Source: Rhizobium sp. CF080 (GTDB taxonomy: Bacteria > Pseudomonadota > Alphaproteobacteria > Rhizobiales > Rhizobiaceae). Taken from it: 64,000 nt of DNA. The stretch's first letter is position 1, and each line of letters starts with the position of its first letter. Below, piece by piece: positions 48,404-57,513 of this stretch. The stretch covers positions 248,001-312,000 of the forward strand of contig NZ_AKKC02000004.1 of the NCBI RefSeq assembly GCF_000282095.2, written 5' to 3'. The position numbers and the translations under genes were made by a program. The notes under the pieces are model-generated. The model had not been told where the DNA came from and did not search any database. It saw nothing but the letters and a program-made list of their open reading frames with translations.

Positions 48404-50779
48404 TCAGGCCGCCTGTCGCTCCTGTTCCGCCATTTCCCGATTGATGTCCTCGATCAGGGCGTCGATATCCGCCTTGCTGAAGGTCTTGCGGAACCGGCGG
48501 TCGAACGTGGTGAACACGCCGAAGAACGAATTTGCGCAGTGTTCCAGCATGCGTTCGGCATCTTCGGCACCGACCGTGAGCTGCTCCTGCAGGAAACCGA
48601 TGACCTTGCGGCGGGCGATCGGGTTGGCAAGCACAAAGACAGGCTGGGTATCCCGCTCGATCCGCCGGTGTACCGAGGCGGAGGACACGGTGCGAAGCGA
48701 GGCGTGAAGCCTGATATCCCGTGACGATGCGGCAATCTCGAGCGTAATCATGTCATCGTCCAGCGTCCAACGCCGGCGGGCCGTGTCGTAGGCGCAAAGA
48801 TCTTCAGCCGGAATGGACAGCGTGACTTTCCGGCTTTCGCCGGGTTTCAGCGAAATCTTGGCAAACGCCTTGAGCTCGCGGACCGGTCGTTTGAGACGCG
48901 GAGCGTCGCAGCGGGCATAGGCCTGACAAATCTCCTTGCCTTCGCGCGCTCCGACATTGGTCACGATAAAGCTCAACGTCACCGTCTCGCCGAGGCGAAG
49001 CTCGTGCCTGTCCAATGTAAGATCGGAGTAAGCGAAATCCGTGTAGCTCAGCCCATGGCCGAAGGGGAACAACGGTTCGATCTGCCGCGCATCGTACCAG
49101 CGATAACCGACATGGATGCCTTCACTGTAGACATGACGACCGTTCTCGCCCGGATAGGTGAGATAAGTGGGCATGTCCTCCATCCGCTTCGGAAAGGTTG
49201 TGGTGAGCTTACCGCTCGGATTGACGCGGCCAAACAGGATGTCGGCAATGCCGCCGCCCATGGCTTGGCCGGAGAAGAACATTTCCACCGCTGCCGGCAC
49301 CTTGTCGATCCACGGCATCACGACCGCATCGGGGCTGGCAACGACCACGACGACATTGGGATTGGCAGCAACGAGTCGCTCCACAAGTTCGTCATGCCCC
49401 GGTGCGAGGCCAAGGGTACGACGGTCCGACCCCTCTCCGTCATAACCGTTCTCATTGTTGACGAAGAGGATCACTATGTCGGCTTCGGCCACGCCGGCTT
49501 CGGCCTCCGTGATCAAGGCTTCGCGCTCGGCTTCGATTTCACTCGTCCCGCGGAACACATTGACCTGAATATCGTCGCCTGCGAGCTTGAGGATTTCCTC
49601 GAGTGGCACGTCGACGGAGGTCGGCATGGTCGTTGCGCAGCCCGATCCCTGGATCACGGGAGTGCCGGCACCCTCGCCGACGACGGCGATGCGCTTGACC
49701 CTGGAAGGTTCGATCGGCAGAAGCCCGCCTTCATTCTTGAGCAGGACCATCGATTCGGCCGCCATCCTGCGGGCGAGCGCATGATGCTCGGCGCGATCGA
49801 AGGTCACGGAGCGGTTCTCGCCGAGCTTCACAAGACATACGAGCTTCAGAACTCTTTCGCACGCGGTGTCCACAACGGCGCGGTCAACCTGGCCGGCGCG
49901 GATTGCCTCCAGAAGGTCTGCCTTGCGGGTCTCGCTTTCAGGCATGTCCAGATCATTGCCAGCGACCAGTGAGGCGGGCCGGTCCTTGATCCCGTGCCAG
50001 TCGGATACCACAAGTCCCTGGTAGCCCCATTCCTCACGCAGCACTTCATTGAGCAGCCATGGATCTTCGGCAGCCTGAACGCCGTTCAGCCGGTTGTAGG
50101 AACTCATGACGGTCCAGGGGTTGCTCTGCTTGATCGCCCGCTCGAAACCACGCAGGTAGATCTCGCGCAGGGCGCGTTCCTCGACCACGGAATCCATCGT
50201 GGTTCGCTCGACTTCCGAATTATTGCAGGCAAAGTGCTTGAGCGATGCGCCAACGCCGTTATCTTGCAGGCCGTTGATCACGCCGGCTGCAAAGTCGCCG
50301 GTCACTACCGGGTCTTCCGCATAATATTCGTAGGAGCGCCCGCCGAGCGGCGTGCGGCGGATATTGATGCCGGGACCAAGCAGGAGATGGACGCCAAACT
50401 CCTGGCATTCCATGGCAAGCGCCTCTCCGAGCTGGCGCGCGAGATCGACATCCCATGAACATCCAAGGCTCGAGCCGTTTGGAAAGCATGTCGCTAGATT
50501 CATCTGACCCCAGGCGATCTGCACGTGGTCGGCCCGCTGGTTCACGACCGACAGAAAAGCGGCAAAATCCTGGCCGCCGGCCTCGTCGCCATCGATCTGC
50601 GGGATGGAATACCGGACCCCATAGGTGCCGTCGGTCATGACAATGCGCGGGATACCGAGACGCTCGATCGACGCGGTTTTCCACATCCGGTGTCCGGCGA
50701 GAAGCGAAACCTTCTCCTCATCCGTCATTTCGGCGACAAGCTCAGCAAACTTGCCGTCCATCAGTCTTTGGTATGTCAA
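48404..50779 (-). CDS. Glycoside hydrolase family 3 (beta-glucosidase-like)
   Basis: A 791-residue enzyme. Nucleophile D260 lies in GLVVSDWHG, the substrate-binding KHF is at 181-183, and the likely acid/base Glu is in GYDGEGSDRR near residue 450. A fibronectin III-like domain (about 600-675) follows, then an unusual helical tail of about 100 residues. No signal peptide, so it hydrolyses imported oligosaccharides or glycosides in the cytoplasm. Start: TTG at 50779 with GGAG nine bases upstream; ATG at 50761 is the alternative but lacks a ribosome site. Confidence 0.92.
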   Translation of the reverse strand: MTYQRLMDGKFAELVAEMTDEEKVSLLAGHRMWKTASIERLGIPRIVMTDGTYGVRYSIPQIDGDEAGGQDFAAFLSVVNQRADHVQIAWGQMNLATCFPNGSSLGCSWDVDLARQLGEALAMECQEFGVHLLLGPGINIRRTPLGGRSYEYYAEDPVVTGDFAAGVINGLQDNGVGASLKHFACNNSEVERTTMDSVVEERALREIYLRGFERAIKQSNPWTVMSSYNRLNGVQAAEDPWLLNEVLREEWGYQGLVVSDWHGIKDRPASLVAGNDLDMPESETRKADLLEAIRAGQVDRAVVDTACERVLKLVCLVKLGENRSVTFDRAEHHALARRMAAESMVLLKNEGGLLPIEPSRVKRIAVVGEGAGTPVIQGSGCATTMPTSVDVPLEEILKLAGDDIQVNVFRGTSEIEAEREALITEAEAGVAEADIVILFVNNENGYDGEGSDRRTLGLAPGHDELVERLVAANPNVVVVVASPDAVVMPWIDKVPAAVEMFFSGQAMGGGIADILFGRVNPSGKLTTTFPKRMEDMPTYLTYPGENGRHVYSEGIHVGYRWYDARQIEPLFPFGHGLSYTDFAYSDLTLDRHELRLGETVTLSFIVTNVGAREGKEICQAYARCDAPRLKRPVRELKAFAKISLKPGESRKVTLSIPAEDLCAYDTARRRWTLDDDMITLEIAASSRDIRLHASLRTVSSASVHRRIERDTQPVFVLANPIARRKVIGFLQEQLTVGAEDAERMLEHCANSFFGVFTTFDRRFRKTFSKADIDALIEDINREMAEQERQAA

Positions 50780-51019
50780 TTCTCACGTCTCCGGATGATG
50801 CGATATTTCATGGTTCCCCTGGATGCGGTGAACGATGAAAGGGCGCAGGCTCCCCGTCGGCAGCATCCATCTCGCCGCGGGCTGGGCAAGTGCGTTCGAT
50901 GGCTGAAGGACCGCATTGGGAATATCGAGGTTCATTTCACTGATGTCAGCTTGGCACTGCGAACAGAACGAGGAAAGAAAGCATTTCCGAAGCGCAGGTT
51001 CACCAAAAGCTTGGCATGC

Positions 51020-51970
51020 CTACGTCGGCGAGCGCCGCCGCTCCATCAGCGGGGCGACCATGCCGGGAATATAGGCGTCGGATACGAACGACTTGCAGTG
51101 CTGCTCGAAAATTTCCAGAAGACGGGCTTTTCGCCCGCTCTTCAGCGAGAAGACCCCGATAACCACCGGCTTGTGGTCGCCGGTAATCGGGACGCGTACG
51201 ACCGGCCTTCCGTCCATCGCCACCTGGGATTTCGGCCGGACATTCGCCAGCGTATAGCCGTATCCATTCGCCACCATGGTCCGGATCACGTCCTGATGGG
51301 TGGAGCGCGTGGCAATCGTTGGCTCAAGCCCGTGTTTGGCAAACAAGCCGAGGAAATACTCCCGACTGATCGGCAGGTCGAGCAGGATCAGCGGCGCTCC
51401 GGCCAACTCCTCCATGCTGATCGAGGAAAGCCTTGCAAACGGATGGTTTTCACCAACCAGGACATGCGGCGGCAGGCTCGCAAGCGGCAGGAACTCAAAT
51501 CCGGCTGGAATGAGCAAATCATAGCTGATGACGACATCGAGTTCCGCCCTCTGCAACTTGTCGAGCAACGTTTCATGATCGCTGACGGTCTGGGCAATGC
51601 GTGTCGCAGGGAATGCAGCGGTGAAGGAGTGGGACAGTTCGGGCATGATCATCGATGCCAGAGTCACCATGCAGCCGAGCGACAGCTGGCCGCGAACCTT
51701 GTCGTTCACCTCGGAGGCCACGGTATACATATGCTCGGCCTGATCCACCAACCGCTTCGCCTCGACGAGCAGAACACGCCCGGCAGGCGTCAGGGATAGA
51801 CCCTTCGCGTGGTGACGAACGAAGAGCTGGGTTTCCAGCTCTTCTTCGAGATGGGTGATGGCAGTCGAGATGGAGGGTTGCGATATGTTGAGGCGTTCGG
51901 AAGCCAGCGTGATGCTGCCGGTTTCTGCGGTCGCGATGAAATACTCGATCTGCCGTAATGTATATCTCAT
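51020..51970 (-). CDS. LysR-family transcriptional regulator
   Basis: A 316-residue regulator with the LysR helix-turn-helix (RQIEYFIATAETGSITLASE, then ISQPSISTAITHLEEEL) and an effector domain of the CynR/NAC type (LFVRHHAKGLSLTPAGR). It is the third gene of a minus-strand run RidA - DUF1028 - LysR and lies 51 bases after the DUF1028 stop. It could also control the island to its left, whose TTAGG-N5-CCTAA dyads satisfy the T-N11-A rule; this is a guess. Confidence 0.92.
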   Translation of the reverse strand: MRYTLRQIEYFIATAETGSITLASERLNISQPSISTAITHLEEELETQLFVRHHAKGLSLTPAGRVLLVEAKRLVDQAEHMYTVASEVNDKVRGQLSLGCMVTLASMIMPELSHSFTAAFPATRIAQTVSDHETLLDKLQRAELDVVISYDLLIPAGFEFLPLASLPPHVLVGENHPFARLSSISMEELAGAPLILLDLPISREYFLGLFAKHGLEPTIATRSTHQDVIRTMVANGYGYTLANVRPKSQVAMDGRPVVRVPITGDHKPVVIGVFSLKSGRKARLLEIFEQHCKSFVSDAYIPGMVAPLMERRRSPT

Positions 51971-52021
51971 ACCGCTCGCTTATATCGGCAAATGCTGAAC
52001 GAACAAGCGGTCGATGAACGG

Positions 52022-52693
52022 TTATGCGTCTCCTGGAACCCCGAAGGAGGGCGCACTTTCCGGCGCTACGGCCCGACGCACATAATCCTCCATCTGCGGC
52101 TCGTAAACCTGCCAGATGTCGATCAAGCGCTCGATCGGGTGTTCTGACCAATCGACCCTGAGATCGACGACCGGCCACTCTGCCTCCCGCACGACCTTTA
52201 CACCGGCGGAATAGACGGGCCCGGCCTCGCCGCCGGCGTCCAGTCCAGCCTTGAGGGCGACGAGAAGGCGCGCGCCCAGAAAACCGCGACTTTGCTCGAA
52301 GGCCTTGACCATCGCGGACGGTATCGACGCTTCGGCCAGAAGGTTACCCGCCGCAATACAATCCCGGCCCTCCGCGACCCCGTGGATACCCAATGCGCCG
52401 CTTCCGGAAAATGCGGCCGTGATGCCATTGCGGTCGACGATGGCAAGCTGGCGAAAATCCGCAAACGGCGTGGAAGCGACAAGTGCATCGCGAACTTGGG
52501 ACGCTGACTGCCCGGTCGCCAACAGTTCAAGTCCGCGGATGCCGAGCACGGGATCGGTAATGTTCTGGCTTGCCACGACGCCAGCGCCTGCCCTCGCATG
52601 CGCGCATCGGGCCGCAACCGCGGGCGACGAGGACGAAATCGCGATGCCAAAGGCTCCGGTGTCCGGGCAGCGGGCGGATATTGAAAAGGTCAT
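52022..52693 (-). CDS. DUF1028 family protein (Ntn-hydrolase-like)
   Basis: A 223-residue protein beginning TFSISARCPDTGAFGIAISS, the hallmark of DUF1028, and containing GALGIHGVAEGRDC and AGNLLA motifs. The family has an Ntn-hydrolase-like fold and is often found beside peptidases, gamma-glutamyltransferases or RidA; its reaction is not established. No signal peptide. It lies 14 bases after RidA and is cotranscribed. Confidence 0.9.
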   Translation of the reverse strand: MTFSISARCPDTGAFGIAISSSSPAVAARCAHARAGAGVVASQNITDPVLGIRGLELLATGQSASQVRDALVASTPFADFRQLAIVDRNGITAAFSGSGALGIHGVAEGRDCIAAGNLLAEASIPSAMVKAFEQSRGFLGARLLVALKAGLDAGGEAGPVYSAGVKVVREAEWPVVDLRVDWSEHPIERLIDIWQVYEPQMEDYVRRAVAPESAPSFGVPGDA

Positions 52694-52707
52694 GGGATAC
52701 GGCTCAC

Positions 52708-53130
52708 TTATGCTTCGTCGGGAATGACGGCAACAGCGTCCACTTCAACAAGCCATTCCGGCCTGGCGAGCGCTGAAACCACGATGCCGGTGGATACCGG
52801 ATATACGCCCTTCAGCCATTTGCCGACCGTCCTGTAGACCGGTTCCCGATAACGGGGATCGATGATGTAGATCGTGATCTTGCAGATATGCTCCAGTTTC
52901 GACCCCGCCTCTTCCAGAAGCATTTTGATATTGGCCATGGCCTTCTCGGTCTGGCCCTCGGGATCACCGATCGCAACGCTTTCGGATGTGTCGAGGTCCT
53001 GGCCGATCTGCCCCCGTACGAAAACCATGCTGCCCTTGGCGACGACGGTCTGGCACAGATCGTTGTCCAGCTTCTGCTCGGGGTAGGTTTCCTTCGTGTT
53101 GAACGGGCGGATGCGTTTGTGAACGACCAT
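52708..53130 (-). CDS. RidA/YjgF family protein
   Basis: A 140-residue protein of the RidA superfamily, which hydrolyses reactive enamine/imine intermediates released by amino-acid dehydratases or oxidases. The VFVRGQIGQDLDTSE and EHICKITIYIIDPRYREPVY segments are typical. The archetypal catalytic arginine position falls in the ...YRTVGKWLKG region and is not clearly conserved, so it may be an Rid4-7 type rather than RidA proper. Start at 53130 has GAGGAAT upstream; the longer frame has no homology there. Confidence 0.87.
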   Translation of the reverse strand: MVVHKRIRPFNTKETYPEQKLDNDLCQTVVAKGSMVFVRGQIGQDLDTSESVAIGDPEGQTEKAMANIKMLLEEAGSKLEHICKITIYIIDPRYREPVYRTVGKWLKGVYPVSTGIVVSALARPEWLVEVDAVAVIPDEA

Positions 53131-53606
53131 GTTCGAATTCCTCGTTTTTATTTTTGATGTCCGCAACAATGCACGCCGTATTCGGCGCCTGCGGATCATG
53201 CCGTAGCCTTCGCCAACTATTGCCGGAGCCATCCGCTTTGAAAAATAATGATTTCCGGTCCGTTGCTTTGCATAAACCGAGGCAAGACGGCCGGCGGTTC
53301 CCGTGAAGCCAGGACGGCCAGCATGCGCGTCATACGGCCGACCTAACTTTGGTAGGCCGCAGTGAACTTTATGGGGAGTTCTGCCGCCAACGAGGATTTA
53401 GTCAGCCGTGACTTACGTGATGTCAATCATGAAGTGAGGAACGGATAGATGACCGCTACGATGAAAGCTGGACGAACTCCGTCGCGTCTGTCACAAGCCG
53501 CCTGGGACGCGACTGCCGTTAGATTTAGAACGGGGTCGGGCGACAGATTGACGTCACGTCGCTGCCACGAGATCACGTCGGCCGTCCTTTTGCTCCCACT
53601 ACGATA
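53131..53606. other. Intergenic region upstream of RidA operon
   Basis: 476 bases with no supported gene; it contains the RidA promoter (reading left) and the 3' end of the adjacent eight-gene unit. An inverted repeat, CCTA-N7-TAGG, at 53342-53356 is an inside-out relative of the TTAGG-N5-CCTAA dyads. A 67-codon plus-strand frame at 53449-53652 looks like noise. Confidence 0.5.
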
Positions 53607-54671
53607 CTATCTGGTGATGACAAAGACAGCGTCCGGCGTCCAGTTGATGTAGCATTCCTCGCCTTCCCTGATGATCACCACATCGGCGCCGAGCACCCTG
53701 ACGCGCATCGGAATATCCCCTGCCCGGCCGATCACGAGTGCATTGTCGCCGTAGTTGACGATCGTCTCGACGACCATGCTGACGTTCTTGCGATCCTCGA
53801 TCGGGTTGCGCGACAGCTTGATATGCTCCGGACGGATCAGCAGCGTCACCTTCTGACCGTCGGTGAGAACGTCAGTGCTCGCATAGTCGAAAGCGCCAAG
53901 TGTAGGGCTTTCAGCCGTCTTGGCCGCCGCGCTTGTAATGGTCGCCGGGATCAGGTTGCTCTCGCCGATGAAGGCGGCGACGAAGGACGTCTTCGGGCGA
54001 TGATAGATATCCAGCGGCGGCGCGGCCTGCTCGATCGCCCCTTTCTCGAATACCACGATGCGGTCGGACATCGACATGGCTTCCGACTGGTCGTGGGTCA
54101 CAAAGATGGTCGTCACGCCAAGACTACGCTGGATACGCTTGATTTCGATCTGCATCTGCTCACGCAGGTTCTTGTCGAGCGCACCGAGCGGCTCGTCGAG
54201 CAGAAGCAGCGAGGGCTCGAAGACCAGTGCGCGGGCAAGGGCCACCCGCTGCTGCTGGCCACCGGACAGTTCCTTCGGATGACGATGGCCAAAACCCTTG
54301 AGACCGACGAGCGACAGCATGTCCTCTGCCTGCCTCAGGCCCTGCACACGGCTGACGCCGCGCATCTGCAGCGGGAAATAGACGTTTTCGACCGCCGTCT
54401 TGTGCGGAAACAAGGCGTAGTTCTGAAACACGATACCGATATTGCGCTCATGCGGCGCAAGCTGAGAGATCGACTGCCCGCCGATCTCGACGGTGCCGCC
54501 GCTCGCCTTTTCGAAACCCGCAATGATCATCAGCGTCGTCGTCTTGCCCGAGCCGCTCGGGCCCAGGAAGGTCACGAACTCCCCCTTGTCGACCGACAGG
54601 CTGACATCGTCGAGCGCCGTGAAATGCCCGTAGGTCTTGGTGATGTTGGAGAGTTGCAGATAGTTCGTCAT
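53607..54671 (-). CDS. Spermidine/putrescine-type ABC transporter ATPase (PotA-like)
   Basis: A 354-residue ATPase with Walker A FLGPSGSGKTTTLMI, Q-loop VFQNYALFPHKTA, signature LSGGQQQRVALARAL, Walker B LLLLDEPLGALDKNLR and a C-terminal TOBE domain. It closely resembles the PotA-like protein at 43019-44092. Last gene of the eight-gene minus-strand unit that starts with the iclR gene at 61674. Confidence 0.93.
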   Translation of the reverse strand: MTNYLQLSNITKTYGHFTALDDVSLSVDKGEFVTFLGPSGSGKTTTLMIIAGFEKASGGTVEIGGQSISQLAPHERNIGIVFQNYALFPHKTAVENVYFPLQMRGVSRVQGLRQAEDMLSLVGLKGFGHRHPKELSGGQQQRVALARALVFEPSLLLLDEPLGALDKNLREQMQIEIKRIQRSLGVTTIFVTHDQSEAMSMSDRIVVFEKGAIEQAAPPLDIYHRPKTSFVAAFIGESNLIPATITSAAAKTAESPTLGAFDYASTDVLTDGQKVTLLIRPEHIKLSRNPIEDRKNVSMVVETIVNYGDNALVIGRAGDIPMRVRVLGADVVIIREGEECYINWTPDAVFVITR

Positions 54672-54702
54672 TGAAAGTCCTTGGGGAAGCCCTTGGGAAT
54701 GT

Positions 54703-55506
54703 TCAGTGCGCGCCGGCCGGCCGGCTTGGCTTGGGAGCGCGGCTGCGCAGCGCGCTGGCGAAATAGGGAGCCGCTATGCCGATCAGCACGACGAAGAACA
54801 GCAGCGTCGAGATGACGGCGATTACCGGATCGGCCTCCTGGCGGATGCTGTCGAACATCTTGCGCGGCAGGGTCTCGGCATCGCGACCCGAGATGAAGAT
54901 CGCCACCACGGTCTCGTCGAAGGACTGGATGAAGGCGAAAAGCGAGCTGATGACCAACCCCGGCCGCAGGATCGGCAATGTTACGTGCAGGAAGGTCTTC
55001 GCCGGGCTGGCGCCGAGGCTCTGTGCGGCCCGTTCAAGGTTGCGGTCGAAGCCCTTGAGATTGGCCGAAAGGACGAGGAAGGCGATCGGCACCGACAGGC
55101 AGGTATGCGCCAGGATGACGCCGAGATGGCTGTGCACCAGCCCGAGATCGCCAAAGTAGGAATAATAGCCGACCGCCATGACGATATGCGGCACCGCCAT
55201 CGGCATCAGCATCATCAGGTCGGCAAAACCCTTGCCGCGAAACTTGTGGCGCACCAGAGCGAAGGTCGCAGGCACCACCAGGGCCATCGTGAGGATAGTG
55301 GTGGCGGTCGCGATGAGAATGCTGTTCCAGGTCGGTATCAGCCAGTCCACGCTGGTGAAATAGGCGCGATAATAACCTAGCCAGTAGCCCGGTGGCGGGA
55401 ACTGCAGCGAACTTGCATTCGAGAATGACATCGGCACGACGATGACGAGCGGGGCCGCAATGAAGAGCACGACGACAAAGCCGGCCCAGCGCATGAACGT
55501 ATTCAT
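54703..55506 (-). CDS. Spermidine/putrescine-type ABC permease (PotC-like)
   Basis: A 267-residue permease with six predicted helices, the SNASSLQFPPPGYWLGYY segment near residue 30 and an EAA loop (LERAAQSLGASPAKTFLHVT). It corresponds to the second half of the fused permease at 44121-45890. It follows the PotB-like gene by 6 bases. Confidence 0.93.
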   Translation of the reverse strand: MNTFMRWAGFVVVLFIAAPLVIVVPMSFSNASSLQFPPPGYWLGYYRAYFTSVDWLIPTWNSILIATATTILTMALVVPATFALVRHKFRGKGFADLMMLMPMAVPHIVMAVGYYSYFGDLGLVHSHLGVILAHTCLSVPIAFLVLSANLKGFDRNLERAAQSLGASPAKTFLHVTLPILRPGLVISSLFAFIQSFDETVVAIFISGRDAETLPRKMFDSIRQEADPVIAVISTLLFFVVLIGIAAPYFASALRSRAPKPSRPAGAH

Positions 55507-55512
55507 GTTCGA

Positions 55513-56361
55513 TCACCCCCAGAGTTTGTCGAGGCCGAAACGGCGATGATAGATAGTGAGGATGATGAGCGTCACCACGAGCAATATTATCGCCATGGCG
55601 GAGCCTAGACCGAAAGCCAGGAATTCCTCGATCTGGTGACCGATCAGGCCGGCGATCATCTGTTCGCGCGGACTGCCGAGCAGCACCGGCGTCACATAGA
55701 AACCGAGGCAGATGACGAAGACCAGAACCGAACCGTTGGCGATGCCGGGCGCCGTCAGCGGCAGGTAGACGTGCCGGAACAGCGACCAGCCCCTGGCGCC
55801 GAGGCTTTCCGCGGAGCGGATCAGCGCCGGATCGATCTTCTTCATGACCGTGTAGATGTTCATGATCATGTACGGCGCCAGGATATGCACCATGGCGAGC
55901 GTCGAGGAGAACCGCGTGAAGAGAAGCTGCGGCGGTTTATCGACACCCATCATCTGCAGGAAGGCAATCAGCGGGCCGTTATTGCCGAGCAGAACCATCC
56001 ATGAATAGGTGCGGACGAGGAAACTGGTCCAGAAGCTCATGGTGACGAGCAGCAGGATTAGCATGGCGGTGCGCGGTTTGGAATGCGCCATCAGATAGGC
56101 CAGCGGATAACCGACCAGAAGGCAGCAGAGGGTCACGAAGGCGGCCGTCATGAACGTGTTCAGAAAGACGCGCTGGTAAAGAGCACCGGTCAGAACCTTC
56201 TGGTAGTTCGCAAGCGAGACCTTCGGTTCCGTGAAGCTCATGATCGCCACTTCGGCGAGCGGCACGACGAAGAAGATGAGCATGTAGATGCCGAGCGGCG
56301 CGAGTAGCAGCCACGGCCAGATGTTCGTCTTTTCCGTCAGTTTTGAAAGGCTCATGCCCAT
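55513..56361 (-). CDS. Spermidine/putrescine-type ABC permease (PotB-like)
   Basis: A 282-residue permease with an N-terminal helix near residues 17-40 (WLLLAPLGIYMLIFFVVPL), five further helices and an EAA loop (LIRSAESLGARGWSLFRHVY). The start at 56361 (MGMSLSK) has GGGGAA upstream; the next ATG is at 56355. Corresponds to the first half of the fused permease of the other Pot system. Confidence 0.92.
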   Translation of the reverse strand: MGMSLSKLTEKTNIWPWLLLAPLGIYMLIFFVVPLAEVAIMSFTEPKVSLANYQKVLTGALYQRVFLNTFMTAAFVTLCCLLVGYPLAYLMAHSKPRTAMLILLLVTMSFWTSFLVRTYSWMVLLGNNGPLIAFLQMMGVDKPPQLLFTRFSSTLAMVHILAPYMIMNIYTVMKKIDPALIRSAESLGARGWSLFRHVYLPLTAPGIANGSVLVFVICLGFYVTPVLLGSPREQMIAGLIGHQIEEFLAFGLGSAMAIILLVVTLIILTIYHRRFGLDKLWG

Positions 56362-56395
56362 TGCCGTTCCCCTTTGTAGCAGGCAGGGTCGCTGC

Positions 56396-56424
56396 GGCAT
56401 CGCGCGGTTGTTCCGCGCGATGCC
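56396..56424 (-). terminator. Strong hairpin between binding-protein and permease genes
   Basis: A perfect 12-base stem (GGCATCGCGCGG at 56396-56407 with CCGCGCGATGCC at 56413-56424) and a 5-base loop, 34 bases after the binding-protein stop. Very stable; no T-run, so probably a transcript-end stabiliser with partial attenuation. Confidence 0.65.
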
Positions 56425-56457
56425 GGCCAGCGGGTCGGGTTGATCCAGGAGAGCGGA

Positions 56458-57498
56458 TCAGCTCGCGACCCACTCCTCGAAACGTTCGGCGAGCTCCGCC
56501 GGATCGATGCCGAAATTCGCCATGTTCTGCTCGAAGGTCAGCTTGTAGTTGTCCGGCGAGGTCGGCATGCGCTTGGCATCCTCAGCGGTGACAAACTGGT
56601 TGGAGGCCGGGTTCAGCGCGCCGTAGTCCGCTGCCTTGGAGAAGCCGGCGAGCGGCTTGGCACTCGTTGCAAATTCGACGAATTTCCTGGCGTTCTCGAG
56701 GTTCGGCGTTTTTTTGGCGACAACCCAATAGGCGCGTTCGATCTCGCCCTGGTTCCAGGTCATGGCCACAGGAGCGCCGGCCTTCTCAGCCTCGAAATAA
56801 CGGCCGTGCCAGATGCCGATCATATCGACTTCGCCGTCGCGCAGGATCTGCGTCGATTGAGCGCCGGCGGTCCACCAGACCCGTATATGCTTCTTGATCT
56901 TGTCGAGCGACTTGAAGGCCCGGTCCACATCGAGCGGATAGAGGTCCTTGACCGCGACGCCGTCTGCCAGAAGGGCGATCGGAATGACGCGCGACGCATA
57001 ACGCTGCAGCGAACGTCCGCCAGGAAACTTCTCGACGTTCCAGAAATCGGCCCAGGTTTTCGGGGTCTCCTTATATTTGTCGGTGCGCCAGGCCATGACG
57101 GTCGCGAAGGCATGCGAAGCGACGCCGTTTTCGAAGAGGCCGCCCTTATAGGGTTCCTTGAGGTCTTCGATAATGCCGGCCTGGTTGGCGCGTACCAGTT
57201 CGCCGCCACCGAGTGTGGTGACGTCGAATTCGTAGGTGCCGGTCTTTACCTGCTGGGCGAGCTTGGCAAAGGAGACCGGGGAAACCGTCTTCACCTGGAT
57301 GCCGGTTTCGGCGGTGAACGGATCGATGAGATGCGTCTTTGCGGCGGCCTCCCAGGGACCACCCCAGGTGTTCACGTAGAGAATCCTCTCCTGCGCGCGA
57401 ACGACATAGGGAGCGGCAAGCGAGGCGGTGATCGCAGCGCCGGCCGTCTTCAGGAAACGGCGGCGGTCGGGCATGAGAAATGTCTTCATTCCAGTCAT
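56458..57498 (-). CDS. Pot-type ABC transporter substrate-binding protein (PotD-like)
   Basis: A 346-residue periplasmic protein with a Tat signal (MPDRRRFLKTAGAAITASLA; cleavage near residue 35 after VVRA). The mature domain opens with RILYVNTWGGPWEAAAK. The central region (ADGVAVKDLYPLDVDRAF and VWWTAGAQSTQ) is shared with the binding protein at 46023-47096. AGGAGAA lies six bases before the start. Ligand unknown; the M19-like gene just upstream suggests a peptide-like or amine compound. Confidence 0.92.
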   Translation of the reverse strand: MTGMKTFLMPDRRRFLKTAGAAITASLAAPYVVRAQERILYVNTWGGPWEAAAKTHLIDPFTAETGIQVKTVSPVSFAKLAQQVKTGTYEFDVTTLGGGELVRANQAGIIEDLKEPYKGGLFENGVASHAFATVMAWRTDKYKETPKTWADFWNVEKFPGGRSLQRYASRVIPIALLADGVAVKDLYPLDVDRAFKSLDKIKKHIRVWWTAGAQSTQILRDGEVDMIGIWHGRYFEAEKAGAPVAMTWNQGEIERAYWVVAKKTPNLENARKFVEFATSAKPLAGFSKAADYGALNPASNQFVTAEDAKRMPTSPDNYKLTFEQNMANFGIDPAELAERFEEWVAS

Positions 57499-57513
57499 TG
57501 CAGTTCTCCTCTT

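Noticed and set aside
53449..53652. Plus-strand frame of 67 codons upstream of RidA
   Set aside because: It overlaps the 3' end of the PotA-like gene and shows no motif or ribosome site.
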